Below are positions 11,029-22,797 of a DNA stretch of 64,000 bases, one piece after another (within the stretch, counting starts at the first letter, position 1; every line of letters begins with the position of its first letter). The translations under genes were made by a program, and so were the position numbers. The stretch is from Caprimulgus europaeus (lineage: Eukaryota > Chordata > Aves > Caprimulgiformes > Caprimulgidae). The stretch spans positions 15,840,816 to 15,904,815 of the forward strand of contig OU015539.1 of NCBI GenBank assembly GCA_907165065.1, given 5' to 3'. The notes under the pieces were generated by a model. The model was not told where the DNA came from. It searched no databases and saw only the letters and a list, made by a program, of their open reading frames with translations.

Positions 11029-14000
11029 CTGTGTTTGGAAATATGGAGCAAAACAGGAAGGGGAAAAAGAGGGAGAACAGTTAGAACAACAGAGATGATG
11101 CCAGCTGCTAAAGTACAAGGAGGGAAGGGAAAGTTAATCTTAGGTGAAACATCTCAGAGAAACTGGTTAATTTTCAAGCACTTCCAAAAGAAATACACCC
11201 ACTCACACACCCCTTTTGCTAGGAGTGAAGCTGGTTTTACCCTCGAAACAGAATTGGGTGGAAAAAAGTCAAGAGAGTGTATAAAAGTCCCAAACGTAGC
11301 ATCTGGAAGGCAATGGTTTCATCTAAAGGATAAATTGTTTTTCTCAAACCATCCTGACCAAAGCTCTAAGGAGGACAGCTGGGCTGGAGGGGAGAAGAAA
11401 ATGTTGTCTTTTGCAATCAGCACCTCTTTCACTAAAGTTAACTTGAATTCATAGTTGTGTCAACAATACAAATGCCTCACGTGGAGGCCAGGAGGGAAGA
11501 AGCTTCATGACACATTTTCTTTGGGTTCATGGACTCCCAGCATAGCTTAGAGTCCCCGAGATACCTCGGTGCCATGAGGAAGGTGCTTATTCTTCTGCAC
11601 TGTGTGGTGGCCCTCAAACCCAGCTTGGAAAGGCCATCCTCTTCTTAGCCAGCATCCTCTCCAGCTGCTGAGGTACATGCAAAATTCCCATGGGAATGAT
11701 TTTTGCATCTCTAGGAGTGGTATAATGCCCTGATAGGCAGGGTCAACCATCCCAGAGACTGTCAACTTGGGTCTTCTGGCAGTTAAAAGTCTTCCCTTAC
11801 AACAAGTGACCTTTCCCTGGCTCTCAGAAACGTGCTGTCTTCTGAGTTCCTTGCTGAACATTTGTGACTGTGACCAAGCCCCCTTCCCTGCTATGCTTTT
11901 TAAACGTCAGTTATTAACTCCAGTGAGTTCAGCACTGTTATTCTCACAGAAGTAAATTAAACCTCTGTGTTTTTTCTGGCCCAGCCTCACAGGGGACCCA
12001 GGTTGACTTTCAGAACCACACTCTACGTTTGAACTTTCATGGATGCTGCTGGATACGGCAGCACAAGACTCTCCCTGTGTCAGTTTGGTGGGAGGAATTG
12101 AGGTAAAAAGCTCACAGTTGATTGAATTTGGTAAAAACAAGCAGCTTTGTAAAGTAAAAGTACAAACAGGCTCCTTCAGAAGTGGGTACACAAGCCCTGC
12201 TCTCCATATCATGATACAGAAAAATATTCTATTTTTTTCCCAAATGCTTCTTTTTATCCAGCTGTTTAAGGACTGAAATTGGGAATAGTAAATGGAACAG
12301 AAAATAAAATGAAGCATTAGAAAAGGAAAGAAATAACAAAAACTAATAGTGGAAAATATTTAGTCAAGACATCAGTTGCAAGGATGTTGGAAAATAAAAA
12401 ATTGAGGAATTGGCTGGTTATTGAGAGAATTAAAAGACATGAGAGATCAGAAACCAACCTTTCCTTTCTCTCACACTTGCCCATACCAATTTAAGAACTG
12501 AAATTTGAGGGACTAGACTTTCCTCATTGCCTCTCAAAACACCTCATCTCAGCTGAGGCCTCAAGGTGCCAGAGCAAGGCTAATAAAATAACCAGCGTGT
12601 AATTAGAAAAGTGATTTAGAGCACTCCTATTGAGGAAGCCACAAATTGCTCCTGAAAAATGATACCATTAGCTAACAGCATAATTCCATATTTTTTCAAT
12701 TATTTTTTTAAGGGTTTTTTTGCTTTTCAAATAGTCAATGAGCTTCTTAACACGTTGGTTAGCAGTTGGGTTTTTTTTTATCTGGAGAAAGGAAAAGTCA
12801 TCCCAATTAACCAGTCTCCCAGGGATGTTATTCCCATAGGATTCCCTTCCCTTGTGACACACCCAGCTCATTTTCAGACACATTCCTGTTTAGCTAAAAG
12901 CTGCCTGTTAGTAGCACTTCAGAGAGAAGGAGGAGGGGAAAAAATAAGTAGACAAGAAATAACTGGTTTGGTTTGTTAACCTTAGTTATCAGGATTGACA
13001 CCTGTCTGTTCATGACTGTGTGAATTTGGTTTCAGCTGCCACCAAATCAACACTTTAAACTTAATTAAACCAACAAACAATTGTAAAAAAAAGGAAAAAT
13101 TCAGGTTAATTGTTCTTGAAATTAGAAATTGTAGTTAGAATATTTAAAGGTACCTCCAGAAAACCAGAAAAAGGGGATAATAAAGAAATAGAAACCTGTT
13201 TAAAAAACCAAACAGGAATAAATCTACTTTTTGCAGTGCATGAGCCAGCATGGACCACAATGTATGCACCAAAAGCAGCCCAGAGATGTGATTTATTTTG
13301 AAATACCCCTTCTTTCAAAACACCAAGTCAAGGAACTGGGCCAAAATGTGTTGACAAGCAGGAATTATCATAGCAAATTCCTGTTCCTGTGGTGGATTTT
13401 GCCTGACATTCTGGTCATTGGGACCATGTACCATGGGGTTGTGGCAAAATCCCCACATACAACCCTGCCAAAAGAAGGCAAGAGCCACTGGAAATCCAAA
13501 TTCACTGCCCTGGTGATTAGAGAGTCTCTGAATTTCTGGTTTCCAAAAGGGTTAGTGTAGGGAGAGTACACACCACCATCAATACAACCTCACTTTCTCC
13601 TGCCCAATCCATGAGATATTCACACAATGCTCCCCCTTTTACTGCCTTTACTTCATCCAGAAATCCCTACACACCCTCCCTTCATCCCACTGCTCAGAAG
13701 CAACATCTCTAACTCACAGTGTGTCCTTGAGAAAAAAAAAAATCAATATACTATTAAAAATAAAAGGAAAGAGAGAGAAAAAGGAGAGAAAGAGGCTCAG
13801 AAAGGTCCTCAGGGTATTTCCCTAAATAAGAAAAAGGCCTGAAAAGTGAGCAAGAAAATTAAAGCAAATGGACACACACACACACACACAAAAATGATCT
13901 TCAAAAACAAAACAAGGAAACACAGGAAATGCAGAATGGTTTCAAGTGGCACTGGGCTCTGTCTTTGGAAACAGCTGGCCAGGTGTTGAGGCACTCAGAA

Positions 14001-14758
14001 CACAACCCAGCTCCTCAAAGGCCTGTAAAAGTCCATGAGAGTCTTTCTAGACATTTAAACTGGTTTTGCATTTGGCCCAGGGGCTTGGAGTTGGCTTGTC
14101 CTCATCCAAGAGCAAAGCTGACCCTGCAGAGGTTTAGATTTGGTCCCTTGACACAAGTCTCGTCCCCACTCATGTGCTCAAGCACCCACTCAGCCAAACA
14201 TTATGAAGACACTTAAACCCCTGGCCTGCCCCACCACTAGGGATGAATTTATTCCCATGCTTGATGTTTAGCACAAATTTAAGTGCATGGCTGGAGCAGA
14301 AGTTTAAATATCTGTAGATTCAAGCCTGGAGACCATGACCTCCTAAGGTCTGGGTGAGGAAGGCACGTCTGTGCAAGGCTCAGCTCCCTTTTCAAGCATG
14401 CTGCTGGGGTTTAAGAGATACTTCCCTAATTTTGGGGGGGATAGAGAAGGTTTGCTGATGAGAGATATGACACAACAGGTTCCAACTAAAAGACAAGTCC
14501 AGAGCAAGCTCCTAGAGCTTGGTTTTCACCATCTGCTATGGTAATGAGGAGGTACAGGCTTCTCAATACAACAGTGACCCCCCCAAGGGTGATTGGATAT
14601 GCACAGTAAGCAATTCTTTGCGGCAGAGATGTTTTGGCCCAGTTCCTGAGTTTAAAATCAAGTGAGGAACAAAAACAAATACAGAAAAAAAACCCCAAAA
14701 CCCAAGAGTGAGATGTTAGAAAGACGACTTTGTTGTCCTAAGAGCAACACTGAGCTAC
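11029..14758. other. TNNT3: TNNT3 intron, no exon recognised
   Basis: This 3.7-kb intron separates the acidic cassette at 14759 from the exon at 11010. A further N-terminal cassette might be hidden here, since such exons can be under 20 nt, but none with both splice sites and the right phase was found. Confidence 0.5.
13873..13891. repeat. (CA)n microsatellite
   Basis: ACACACACACACACACACA in a TNNT3 intron that otherwise holds no recognised exon between 11028 and 14759. Confidence 0.85.
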
Positions 14759-14788
14759 CATCATAGTATTCATCGCCTTCTTCATCAG
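14759..14788 (-). CDS. TNNT3: TNNT3 acidic cassette exon, ADEEGDEYYD
   Basis: This 30-nt phase 1-1 cassette (CCTACAG acceptor, donor GTAGCT) encodes ADEEGDEYYD when joined to a preceding G. It sits where fast TnT genes carry a developmentally regulated acidic exon, so a fetal or neonatal cassette is likely. The donor is non-consensus at +5, which suits conditional use. Length keeps the frame whether it is included or skipped. Confidence 0.78.
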
Positions 14789-15114
14789 CTGTAGGTTGAA
14801 GGATAAAAGCAAAAGAGAAGAAGCACAGTAGTCAATCCACAACCAGTGTTGTTCTCCTAAGAGCAACTGTCCCCCCTGCTATGCTGGCAACCTTGGACTC
14901 TCCAGAGATCAAACAAGGAGAAAAAAAAACCACCTTTTTTGGTGATTTAATTTGGCAAACACACAACCCTTTTATCCATATTCATCCAAAGCCATTCAGA
15001 GAGAACATTTCCCTCCCATGCTCTCTCTGCTCTTGAACATGGTCAGTGTTTCTAACACTGTTTCCCCAGCACTGAAAGAGAAAAAGGGTGAGAGTCTGTA
15101 GGTGCATCACATAC

Positions 15115-15135
15115 CTTCTTCATGGGCTTCCTCTG
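15115..15135 (-). CDS. TNNT3: TNNT3 mini-exon cassette, AEEAHEE
   Basis: The sense strand reads ACACCAG, 21 nt, then GTATGTGA, encoding AEEAHEE in phase 1. A second CAG directly at the start would give an 18-nt version, EEAHEE. The donor flank matches the other mini-exons, but the upstream polypyrimidine tract is poor, so use may be weak. Confidence 0.7.
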
Positions 15136-15527
15136 CTGGTGTCGTGGTACGAGCAGTGATGGAAAGACAGGAAAATAGGGGGGAAAAAAAAAAAGAAGAC
15201 AGAAGAGATATTTAAAAGTCTTGGAAGCCTGAGAAAGAGACCAAGGAATGCATGAAAGGGGGGGAAAAATAAAGGAATTAGTGAATTAAAGCAAGGAGAA
15301 AAGGTATCTGGAGAGGCTGCCAGAAGTTAACGATGCTGTAAGGTTAAAGCAGTAGTAAGCGTGGAGATTAAAGGAGAAAAGGGCTGCAAGGTGATCATGG
15401 TGGTTATTTGTTTCTCTTGTTTTGTTCTCTTCTACCAACCCAAGACTCCTGTTCTCAGCTCTCTCACACACACACACACGTGTTGTGTTGCAACTAGGTG
15501 GAGTAAATCAGAAGTCATGTCACATAC

Positions 15528-15539
15528 CTGGCTCATGAA
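15528..15539 (-). CDS. TNNT3: TNNT3 mini-exon cassette, VHEP
   Basis: This 12-nt phase 1-1 cassette encodes VHEP, with donor GTATGTGACATGACTTCTG shared with its sister copies. The acceptor is an AAG (ACACCTGAAG), less favourable than CAG. VHEP also occurs in mammalian TNNT3. Confidence 0.7.
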
Positions 15540-16768
15540 CTTCAGGTGTGAAGTGTCATGGAACAAGGTGCGATGGCAAATAAGAGAATGAGAACGAGAA
15601 ACCTGTTATTTCACACACACCAAAAGAGCTTCTGAGCCAAAGGGGAGGAGGGGCAGAGAGGAGAAGGGGATGAAGGGGATGAAGTTAAGCATTAAACCTG
15701 AGAGAAAATAAATGAATTACATTGGAAATAGCATCTAAACAGAAGTCACAGGACAGGGAAGGAATTCAGTCAGGTGAATCAGGCAGATTTATGATAATAA
15801 TGCAGTGCTTAGGGAAAAAAAAACAACTTAGGAGCATTATATGACATAAAGCACACCCTGACAGCACAGTGTACCAAGGTGTACCTTGATTGGAAATATG
15901 CACATGAACACAGTCAGCACTCTCAAAGCACTCTCAAATCCAGCCTTTTCTACAGCAGTTTTTCCAGACATTTGAAATAAACACAATGTGCTTTGGAAGT
16001 CTATTGAGATACCTGCTGGAACTCATCACCAGCGTGCAGCTAACTGCCAGAGAAGCTTCTCTGCTCTAAAGCTATGGCTAAAGCCATTTTCTTCCTTGAA
16101 GATGGATGTCTCTATAAGTCTACTGCTGTTCTTCACATCCATTTGCAATGTAGAATTACCAATGGATTACTTCATAGGAAGAAAAGGTTCATTACAAGTC
16201 TGTGCAGGTCTTGCATTTCATTCTTCTGGGGGATTTTTTTTTTGGCAAAGCAAGAATTGATCAGCAACGTGGATTTGCAGGGCAGATTTTGCTTTTCAGC
16301 CATACACACACACACCCCCCTGAATATTTTGCAAAGCAGGCATAAAAATAATGCAAAAATGTATTTACATTCCCTGTTTACAGTCAATGGGTCAAATTCT
16401 GCCCTGAGATTTGTAACAATGCTTTCACTCCTGGAAGAAACATTAATTCTCTTTCTCCCAGTGCAGATTTTAACCCATTTCACAGGGATCCTTTTTGCTG
16501 AACTACCCTTTCACAAGAGCATATGTGTTCCCCTAGTTTTTAGTAACATTTTCATGCAACATGTCCTTTTCCTCTTACTTAGTGCCAATTACATTTTACT
16601 GAGGGGAAAATAAAATATTAAACCCAAAACCCAACAACCTCAAAGGCATGCAAGGTCCAAGCTGTGGTTAACAGAGAGGTGGTTATCTCCTGTCACCTCG
16701 TGTTCGCTTCCCACACACACTGTCCCAGCAGACAGACACTTGGGGGGTTTAGAAGTTAAATCACATAC

Positions 16769-16780
16769 CTGGAGGGGGGG
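16769..16780 (-). CDS. TNNT3: TNNT3 mini-exon cassette, diverged to APPP
   Basis: The duplicated flanks are preserved (donor GTATGTGA, upstream CTGACACTTCCTACTAAATGAAG), but the coding part has become a run of C, giving APPP in phase 1. Splice signals and the 12-nt length are intact, so it could be included. The loss of His/Glu means it no longer matches the metal-binding or acidic theme. Confidence 0.5.
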
Positions 16781-17102
16781 CTTCATTTAGTAGGAAGTGT
16801 CAGGGGGGAAAAGAAAAAAACAGAGGAGAGGAAGATAAAAGAATTAGAAAGAAGTTATTCAGGAAGGGATCACCTCAAACTTTAAGGAGTTGAAGGAGTA
16901 TCATTTGCAGACTAGGTTATAGGGATGGAGTGTTAATGAGAGTGGAAAAGGAGAGTAATTACAGTGGGGTGTGAAGTAGATGGGGAGGGGATGCCATAGA
17001 AATGAAAGGTAAAAGGAATTTGAATGTTGATGAACTGCAACCATTTAAATCATGCAGTGGGCAATCGTAGTAACGCTGGTGATCCTTCAATTTGCATGTT
17101 CA

Positions 17103-17163
17103 GGATGATCTTTCGAGGTCCCTTCCAATCCCTAATATTCTGTGATTCTGTGTGATTCTGTGA
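17103..17163 (+). mobile_element. CR1 3' tail fragment
   Basis: A short remnant, GATCTTTCGAGGTCCCTTCC followed by tandem TGTGATTC-type 8-mers, is the 3' terminus of a CR1 element. It lies in a TNNT3 intron between two mini-exons. Confidence 0.85.
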
Positions 17164-17708
17164 TTTGAAAGAAAACCTGCCCCAAAAGAGGGTTTTACAA
17201 GTGTGCAGTGTACCCTGTGTTTATACACACGCCCTTGGAGCTGTTGGAGCAGGTATGGGCATCCCAGAGGTACCGTGAGGAAATAAGGCTTTAAATATAT
17301 CTCTGCATTTGTAGCTGAAGCTCCAGCATCTGAGATCTTCCACTGGTTTAGCTCTAGAAATACTCAGCTCTGCACAGGGCTTGGTTTGGCTGCAGAGCAG
17401 TAGAAACCACTGGAGCCTGTGTGCAGGACACCCCTGCGAGCGTAGGAGCTCGTGTCTCTGCCGCTCTGCCCTGGCTGCAGCGCAGCCACAGCCCTAAAAG
17501 CTTTCAGGAGCACTCAAATGTTTCTTCTGAGCCTTTTGAGAAGGTAACTCTTCAGTTATGGACAATAATTATACTTGTTTTCCATAGGGAAAATAAATCA
17601 TGGTGAGAATGGATTGATTCTTCATGACTTGGGTTTGCTTCAACATTTTCAGATTCCTATGTGGAGGAGCACTTCAGGTGCACACATAGGAATTCAGATG
17701 TCACACAC

Positions 17709-17713
17709 CTGTG
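17709..17713 (-). pseudogene. TNNT3: Broken TNNT3 mini-exon copy (5 nt left)
   Basis: This copy keeps the block-type upstream sequence (CTGACACTCCCCACCTAACCAAG) and donor flank (GTGTGTGACATCTGAATTCC), but only 5 nt remain between them. Inclusion would shift the frame. It is best read as a dead cassette with a 7-nt deletion relative to its 12-nt sisters. Confidence 0.6.
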
Positions 17714-19436
17714 CTTGGTTAGGTGGGGAGTGTCAGCAAAGAAGGAATTAGAGCAAGAATCACCCAACAGCAACAACTCTAACTTGTGCAGGACAAAGCT
17801 GTGGCTTGGATGTGTTAGACAGAGAGAGCATTAATAAGAGAGAAACTAAAGAATCAGGGATATGAAAAGCCAGGATGGTCTTCCTCTGCCATAAAAGTTT
17901 TCTTTTAAGCTTGTTATATTTACATCTTCTTTATAAACTTGCTTTTTTTTGTTGTTGTTGTTATGCTTAATGTTACAGAGGGAAAAGAAAATGAGGGGAG
18001 ACAGTAAGTATGGCGTTATTGTTAATCAGATTATGTCAATTAGCACAGATTTCAAGCTCATATAGATGTCAAAGCTTGAGGTCAGCGCTCAAGTAGTGAG
18101 TAGCAATGCAATAAATACCAGAGGAAAAAGGTGCAGAGGCAAGTGAAGCAGCAGGGATAGTAGCAGTGACCTTTAAATCGTGTAAACCAAGGGCAGAAAA
18201 CCCTCAGGAGCAGGAAACAGGAATTAATGTGGTTAAAAAGCAAAGTGAAACCCAAGGAGCAGCGAGAACAGAAGGGAAACGAGAAGCAGCGGACGGATGA
18301 ATGTTGGAGTGTTTAAATGTTGAAGTGTTGAAGTCATGCAAAAATCAGTTTTCACCTCCCTCACTTCAGCCCTGGCAAGAATCCAGCTCTCATCTCAGTG
18401 AAGAGGCTGCTGTGCCTCTGTGGACAGCAGGAGGGACATAGCTGGGGTGTGTGGCCGCTGGGGCGCGGCTGCTGTCATCAAGCTCCTCCAAACAGCACCG
18501 AATCATTTTCACAGCCAGTTGAGATGATGCTGCAAGCTCAGTTTCTGCTTTTCCAGATCATTCATATCCTAACATTCCCATACACAGCCTCAGGATGGCT
18601 TTGAGTCCACTCAGTGGCTGGTTTACAACTTATCCAGCAAGGTATTTGTTTACCCCCCCCCCAAAAAAAATAAATGTTATTACATTTTTCATGCAACAGT
18701 TAGCTCTTATCTTCATTATTACACACCACAGAGCAGAGGAAATGATCACTGGTGGAAGGTGTCAGGAAGCTGCAAGTTACACTTTATCATTAATATTTGA
18801 TTTTTTATCTCTTTTCTTCCACCGTCTTTGAATTCCTGAGTATAATATTAGAGTTACTGGTATCATTTTCCAACAGAAACCATAGGTTCAATTAAATGTC
18901 ATTATGTCAAAACTCATGTAGATTTAGGTAAGATTTTGGTTAAAAAATAGAAACATTTTCACAACCATAAAAGGTTGCATCGATATTAACATCTCTAAAC
19001 CAAAATCTTCTCATTTTTTTTGCCTTGTGACAATCTTTCATGCCAGATTTGTTCTTGAATTACACTGTATATACCCCACATTATCCATAAAGTCAATGCT
19101 TTGGAAGCATCTAAAACTGAGTTTCCATTTCAAAATTTGGAAATCTTTTTTTTCCAAATAGATTTTGGAAAAATCTAGAGGAAAAAGGAAAGAAAAAAAT
19201 AAATAAACTGTTGGAACAAAATATTTTGCTTCAACTAAATAAAGAAAATAATTTTGAATAGCTGCCAAACAAGGCAGCTTCCTCCTTTTTTTTTTTGTTA
19301 TTATTTGTTTGTTGGAAAAGTTTCTGGTTTGTCCCAATTCAGAACATGACCCAGTTGTGAAATTGCCAAGAGCAACTGAATTTCCAGCACACAATAACCC
19401 TTCAGATTGACGCAGAGGAATTCAGAAGTCACATAC

Positions 19437-19448
19437 CTGGTTCATGGA
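19437..19448 (-). CDS. TNNT3: TNNT3 mini-exon cassette, VHEP
   Basis: This 12-nt phase 1-1 cassette encodes VHEP, or 15 nt (EVHEP) if the earlier AAG acceptor is used. Upstream on the sense strand there is a CTCTAAT branchpoint-like motif, then a pyrimidine tract (CTACTTCCCTCTTAAAG). Its donor GTATGTGACTTCTGAATTCC is close to the family consensus. Confidence 0.75.
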
Positions 19449-19540
19449 CTTCTTTAAGAGGGAAGTAGCAGGGAAGGAGATGCAAAGAAAGATGAGAGAA
19501 TTAGAGCAAGAAACAGAGGATGATTAAAAAAACCAAAACA

Positions 19541-19562
19541 ACTTATATATATATATATATAT
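19541..19562. repeat. (AT)n microsatellite
   Basis: An alternating TA/AT run of about 22 bp close to a mini-exon and next to the palindromic repeat that follows it. Confidence 0.85.
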
Positions 19563-19599
19563 TTTTAGCCAGGGTGGAAGGGTTAAAGGGATTAAAAAC

Positions 19600-19700
19600 A
19601 TTAATTAGATTAAAAGAGAAATAAAAGGTAATCTAATTTAAATTAGATTAAAAGAGAAATAAAAGGTAATCTAATTTAAATTAGATTAAAAGAGAAAGAA
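19600..19700. repeat. 38-bp tandem repeat with palindromic joints
   Basis: About two and a half copies of a unit that runs ATTAGATTAAAAGAGAAATA then AAAGGTAATCTAATTTAA. The joints read TAATCTAATTTAAATTAGAT TA, an inverted repeat, so each junction can form a hairpin. Confidence 0.88.
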
Positions 19701-20832
19701 AATCATGGAGAGGAAGGACAAGAGGTATTGGGAGATAAAAGATGCAGCTGACTGACATATCTATTCATAATATTATAAATCAAGTGCCATTTGATTGACA
19801 AAAATATTGATTTATATTTAAATCAAGTCCACAACCCATAGGTTTGAATGGGCAAAAATGGGTATAGACAACCTGTTCTCATTCATGTGCATAGAAATCC
19901 CAGCCTCTGCAGAAACCAACGTGCTCTGAGGAGCTGACATGGATTTCCTTGGTGCTCAGGATTTCACCACTGGTGTGGAGGAGCCCACAGCAACGTGGGA
20001 AGGTAGGTACGAGCCTGTTACTGCTCTCCAACCTGCAGGGTGAAGTATGGGGTGAAAGCCCAGCTGGACATGCAGGGAGGGAGGGAGGGAGAAGGGCAAT
20101 TGGAAGGTAAATGGGTTTGTTTTCATAAGCATCACCTACTATTTTGCTAATTACAGAGTGTCTTACCAGATCTGGATTTTAATTCACATGATAAAATCAA
20201 GCAAAAATGCAACCCTGCTACCCCTGGACACAAAATAATGTGCATTATTTTGCATAATGCACATTAACCCAGAGAAAATACCAAGAGTTATGGGGAAAAA
20301 GCATGCAACTCATGCTCTCAATTGGCATTTTCTGCAAATACATTGCAACCAAAACCATCCCACCTGCTCCAGCCCTTAACCCAACAGAAAACTAGGTGTG
20401 ACACGGTGTCACTCGTGACTTCAGATGCACATCTCTCCACATCAACATAAATTACCACAAAAAAAGTGTGTTTTATCTCTGCACAGTGGCAGGGGGGACA
20501 GGAGGAAGAGGTGTGTGTGACCAAGGGATGTGGCATTGCCACAGGGCACGGCTGTCCCACCTCCTGCCCTGGTAGAGGAGATGTTTTTGGGAACACTATC
20601 CCAGTACCAACTGGTATCAATACAGATAGCCTGGTCAGAGAAATCAGAATATAGGGGAATAGAGAAGCAATGCCCAGGCTGTGCTTTGGGCATTGCTTTC
20701 ATAACAGCAATTAGTACTTATTATTACTCCTCACGCTGCTTTGCATCCTCTCTTCTTCAACCACCTCCAGAATTCCTGCACCCGTTACCGCTTGGGATAG
20801 ACACAGAGGAATTCACAAGTCATGGCACATAC

Positions 20833-20844
20833 CTTCCTCATGAG
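20833..20844 (-). CDS. TNNT3: TNNT3 mini-exon cassette, AHEE
   Basis: This 12-nt phase 1-1 cassette encodes AHEE and is flanked by CTCTTCCCACCTGCTAAAG and GTATGTGCC. It is the copy closest to the apparent ancestral unit and to the HEEAH-type repeats known from galliform breast-muscle troponin T. Confidence 0.78.
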
Positions 20845-21761
20845 CTTTAGCAGGTGGGAAGAGTCACAGAGCAAGATGCAAAAGAAGACAAGAGAGTTAG
20901 AAACATCAGAAGGATTTTTTTTCCTTCATACAAAGTTGAGGGGAAGGGAAAGGCTGAGAGTATTCAGGAAATCCCATGAATCTGGGTGTGAAAAGCACTC
21001 CTGGAAGTGAGGGCACAAAGGGTCTGAGATATTAGAAACATAAAGCTGATTGAAATGGCCAGATCAGATGGTATTTGCCTTACACACTCATTCCAGCAGT
21101 CCTGCATCAAGCCCAGCATGTCATTTCACAACCCTGATGCTCACCCCACTGGATTCCCAACCTGAGGCCAGTAGGATTTTGGTGGCACGTGACTGCACGT
21201 ACCACCGTGAGACAATGGCTTAGAAACTCCATTGTGTGAAGAAAACCAACTTTAATCATTTGCAAAGCTAAAGCATCAACATTACCACCAGCTGCTTTAT
21301 ACAACAAGGTTTAAACTGAAAAAAAAGGGTGTGTGGAAAGGCTGTTGTAAGAACATCAGCCCAGGAAAGGGGAGCAAATCCTCTCCACAGCTACAGACTG
21401 ATCCTGGACAACATCTCCACATTGTCCAGAGGCCAGACCCACCCTCAATGGTCCTAAATAAACCTCCCAGGGAGACCTAACCAGTCTCAGAGCAAAGGTT
21501 TTTCCATCTTCATCCTTTTAGGAGGTTTACATTTCCCAACAGGTTTTATACCTTTATTTTCTTTCATGCAACAATTACCACACAGCATCGCGAGCGCGTT
21601 CGGTGTCAAGACAGAACATGAGAGAGCACAAAAAACCAAGCTGGTGGCAGGATTTATTCTATATTAATATGCTTATTTTTAACTCCTTTACCATCTTCTG
21701 GCTTACTGGCTAATCCAGAGCTTCCTCTGAAAGATGGGAATTGAGGAATCATATCACATAC

Positions 21762-21773
21762 CTTCCTCCTGAG
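21762..21773 (-). CDS. TNNT3: TNNT3 mini-exon cassette, AQEE
   Basis: This 12-nt phase 1-1 cassette encodes AQEE, or 15 nt (EAQEE) with the earlier AAG acceptor. The upstream tract is TTTTCCCACCTAAAGAAG and the donor is GTATGTGA. His is replaced by Gln relative to the AHEE copy through a single base change. Confidence 0.75.
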
Positions 21774-22314
21774 CTTCTTTAGGTGGGAAAAGCCACAGGA
21801 CAGGATGCAAAGGAATATGAGGAGAAATATATTATTACATGGGTTGATATGACCCAGGTTGAAAACTCTGTTAAGCCAGAGGGAGATGTTTTATCCCAGG
21901 AAAAGATGCACTAATGGCCAGGTGGGGAAGGAATTTGAGGCAGTGTGGTTGGGAAATAATTGCACTATGTAAAAGGAAAAGGGAAAGACATGTTGGAGAG
22001 AGGAAAATTGAATAAGCTCAAATAACCCATGCTGAAATTTCCCTCTAATTCTAGTTTTATAGGAAAAAACCTCCTGCCATTGCCCATATGGGTTTTATGA
22101 TGGTGGCAGGAGAGGCTGGGCAACCACTGAGCCAACATCTGCTGGACCTTGAACCAAGCTTGCAGCAGAGCTGGTCATGGAGGAGAGGTGGAAAGCAAAG
22201 ACAGCTCAAGCAATAAAGCACAGTAACGAGGTCCTGCTCCTCTCACACCACCCTAGAACCAACCCCACCACCAAGGAGTTGGCAGGGAGCAACTGGGAAG
22301 GCAACGGCACGTAC

Positions 22315-22326
22315 CTGCTTCGTGAG
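22315..22326 (-). CDS. TNNT3: TNNT3 mini-exon cassette, AHEA
   Basis: This 12-nt phase 1-1 cassette encodes AHEA, with acceptor CCCACCTGACAAAG and donor GTACGTGC. The following intron block contains the family CTAACTGTTCTCATTTTCC-like branchpoint region. On its upstream side lie about 3.1 kb of tandem repeats before the next cassette. Confidence 0.75.
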
Positions 22327-22797
22327 CTTTGTCAGGTGGGACGTGGCAGGGAGCAAGAGCAATGAGATGGAAAATGAGAACAGTTAGATTGGAGGGGGTG
22401 TGAAGGCAACAGGGGGGTCTAAAAAACCACAGGGGGTGTGAAACAGAGAAACAGAGGAGGAGATGAAACAGAGACAGGCACCCAAAGCACGCACAGCTAC
22501 GAGAAATGTAAAGCCTTCGGGAGCTGGATGCTGTGAAAACCCTTTGAGGAGCTCTGAGCGGGTCTCCCACGGCGTTAGAAACAGATTTGCCCCCAGCTCA
22601 GATGTTGCCTGGAGCACAAAGCTTTGCAAACGGGGAACCAACCCACCCTTTGGCTCCTCCAGCCCGGAGCACCACACCCCAAACCAATCTCAAGTGCAAA
22701 GGGTGGGTTTGTGTCCCAGCCCCTCTCTGCCCTGCCTGCCCCACTTGGGGACATCTACACAGACATCATTAATAAGAGCTGCCTTCTGCAGTGTTGT

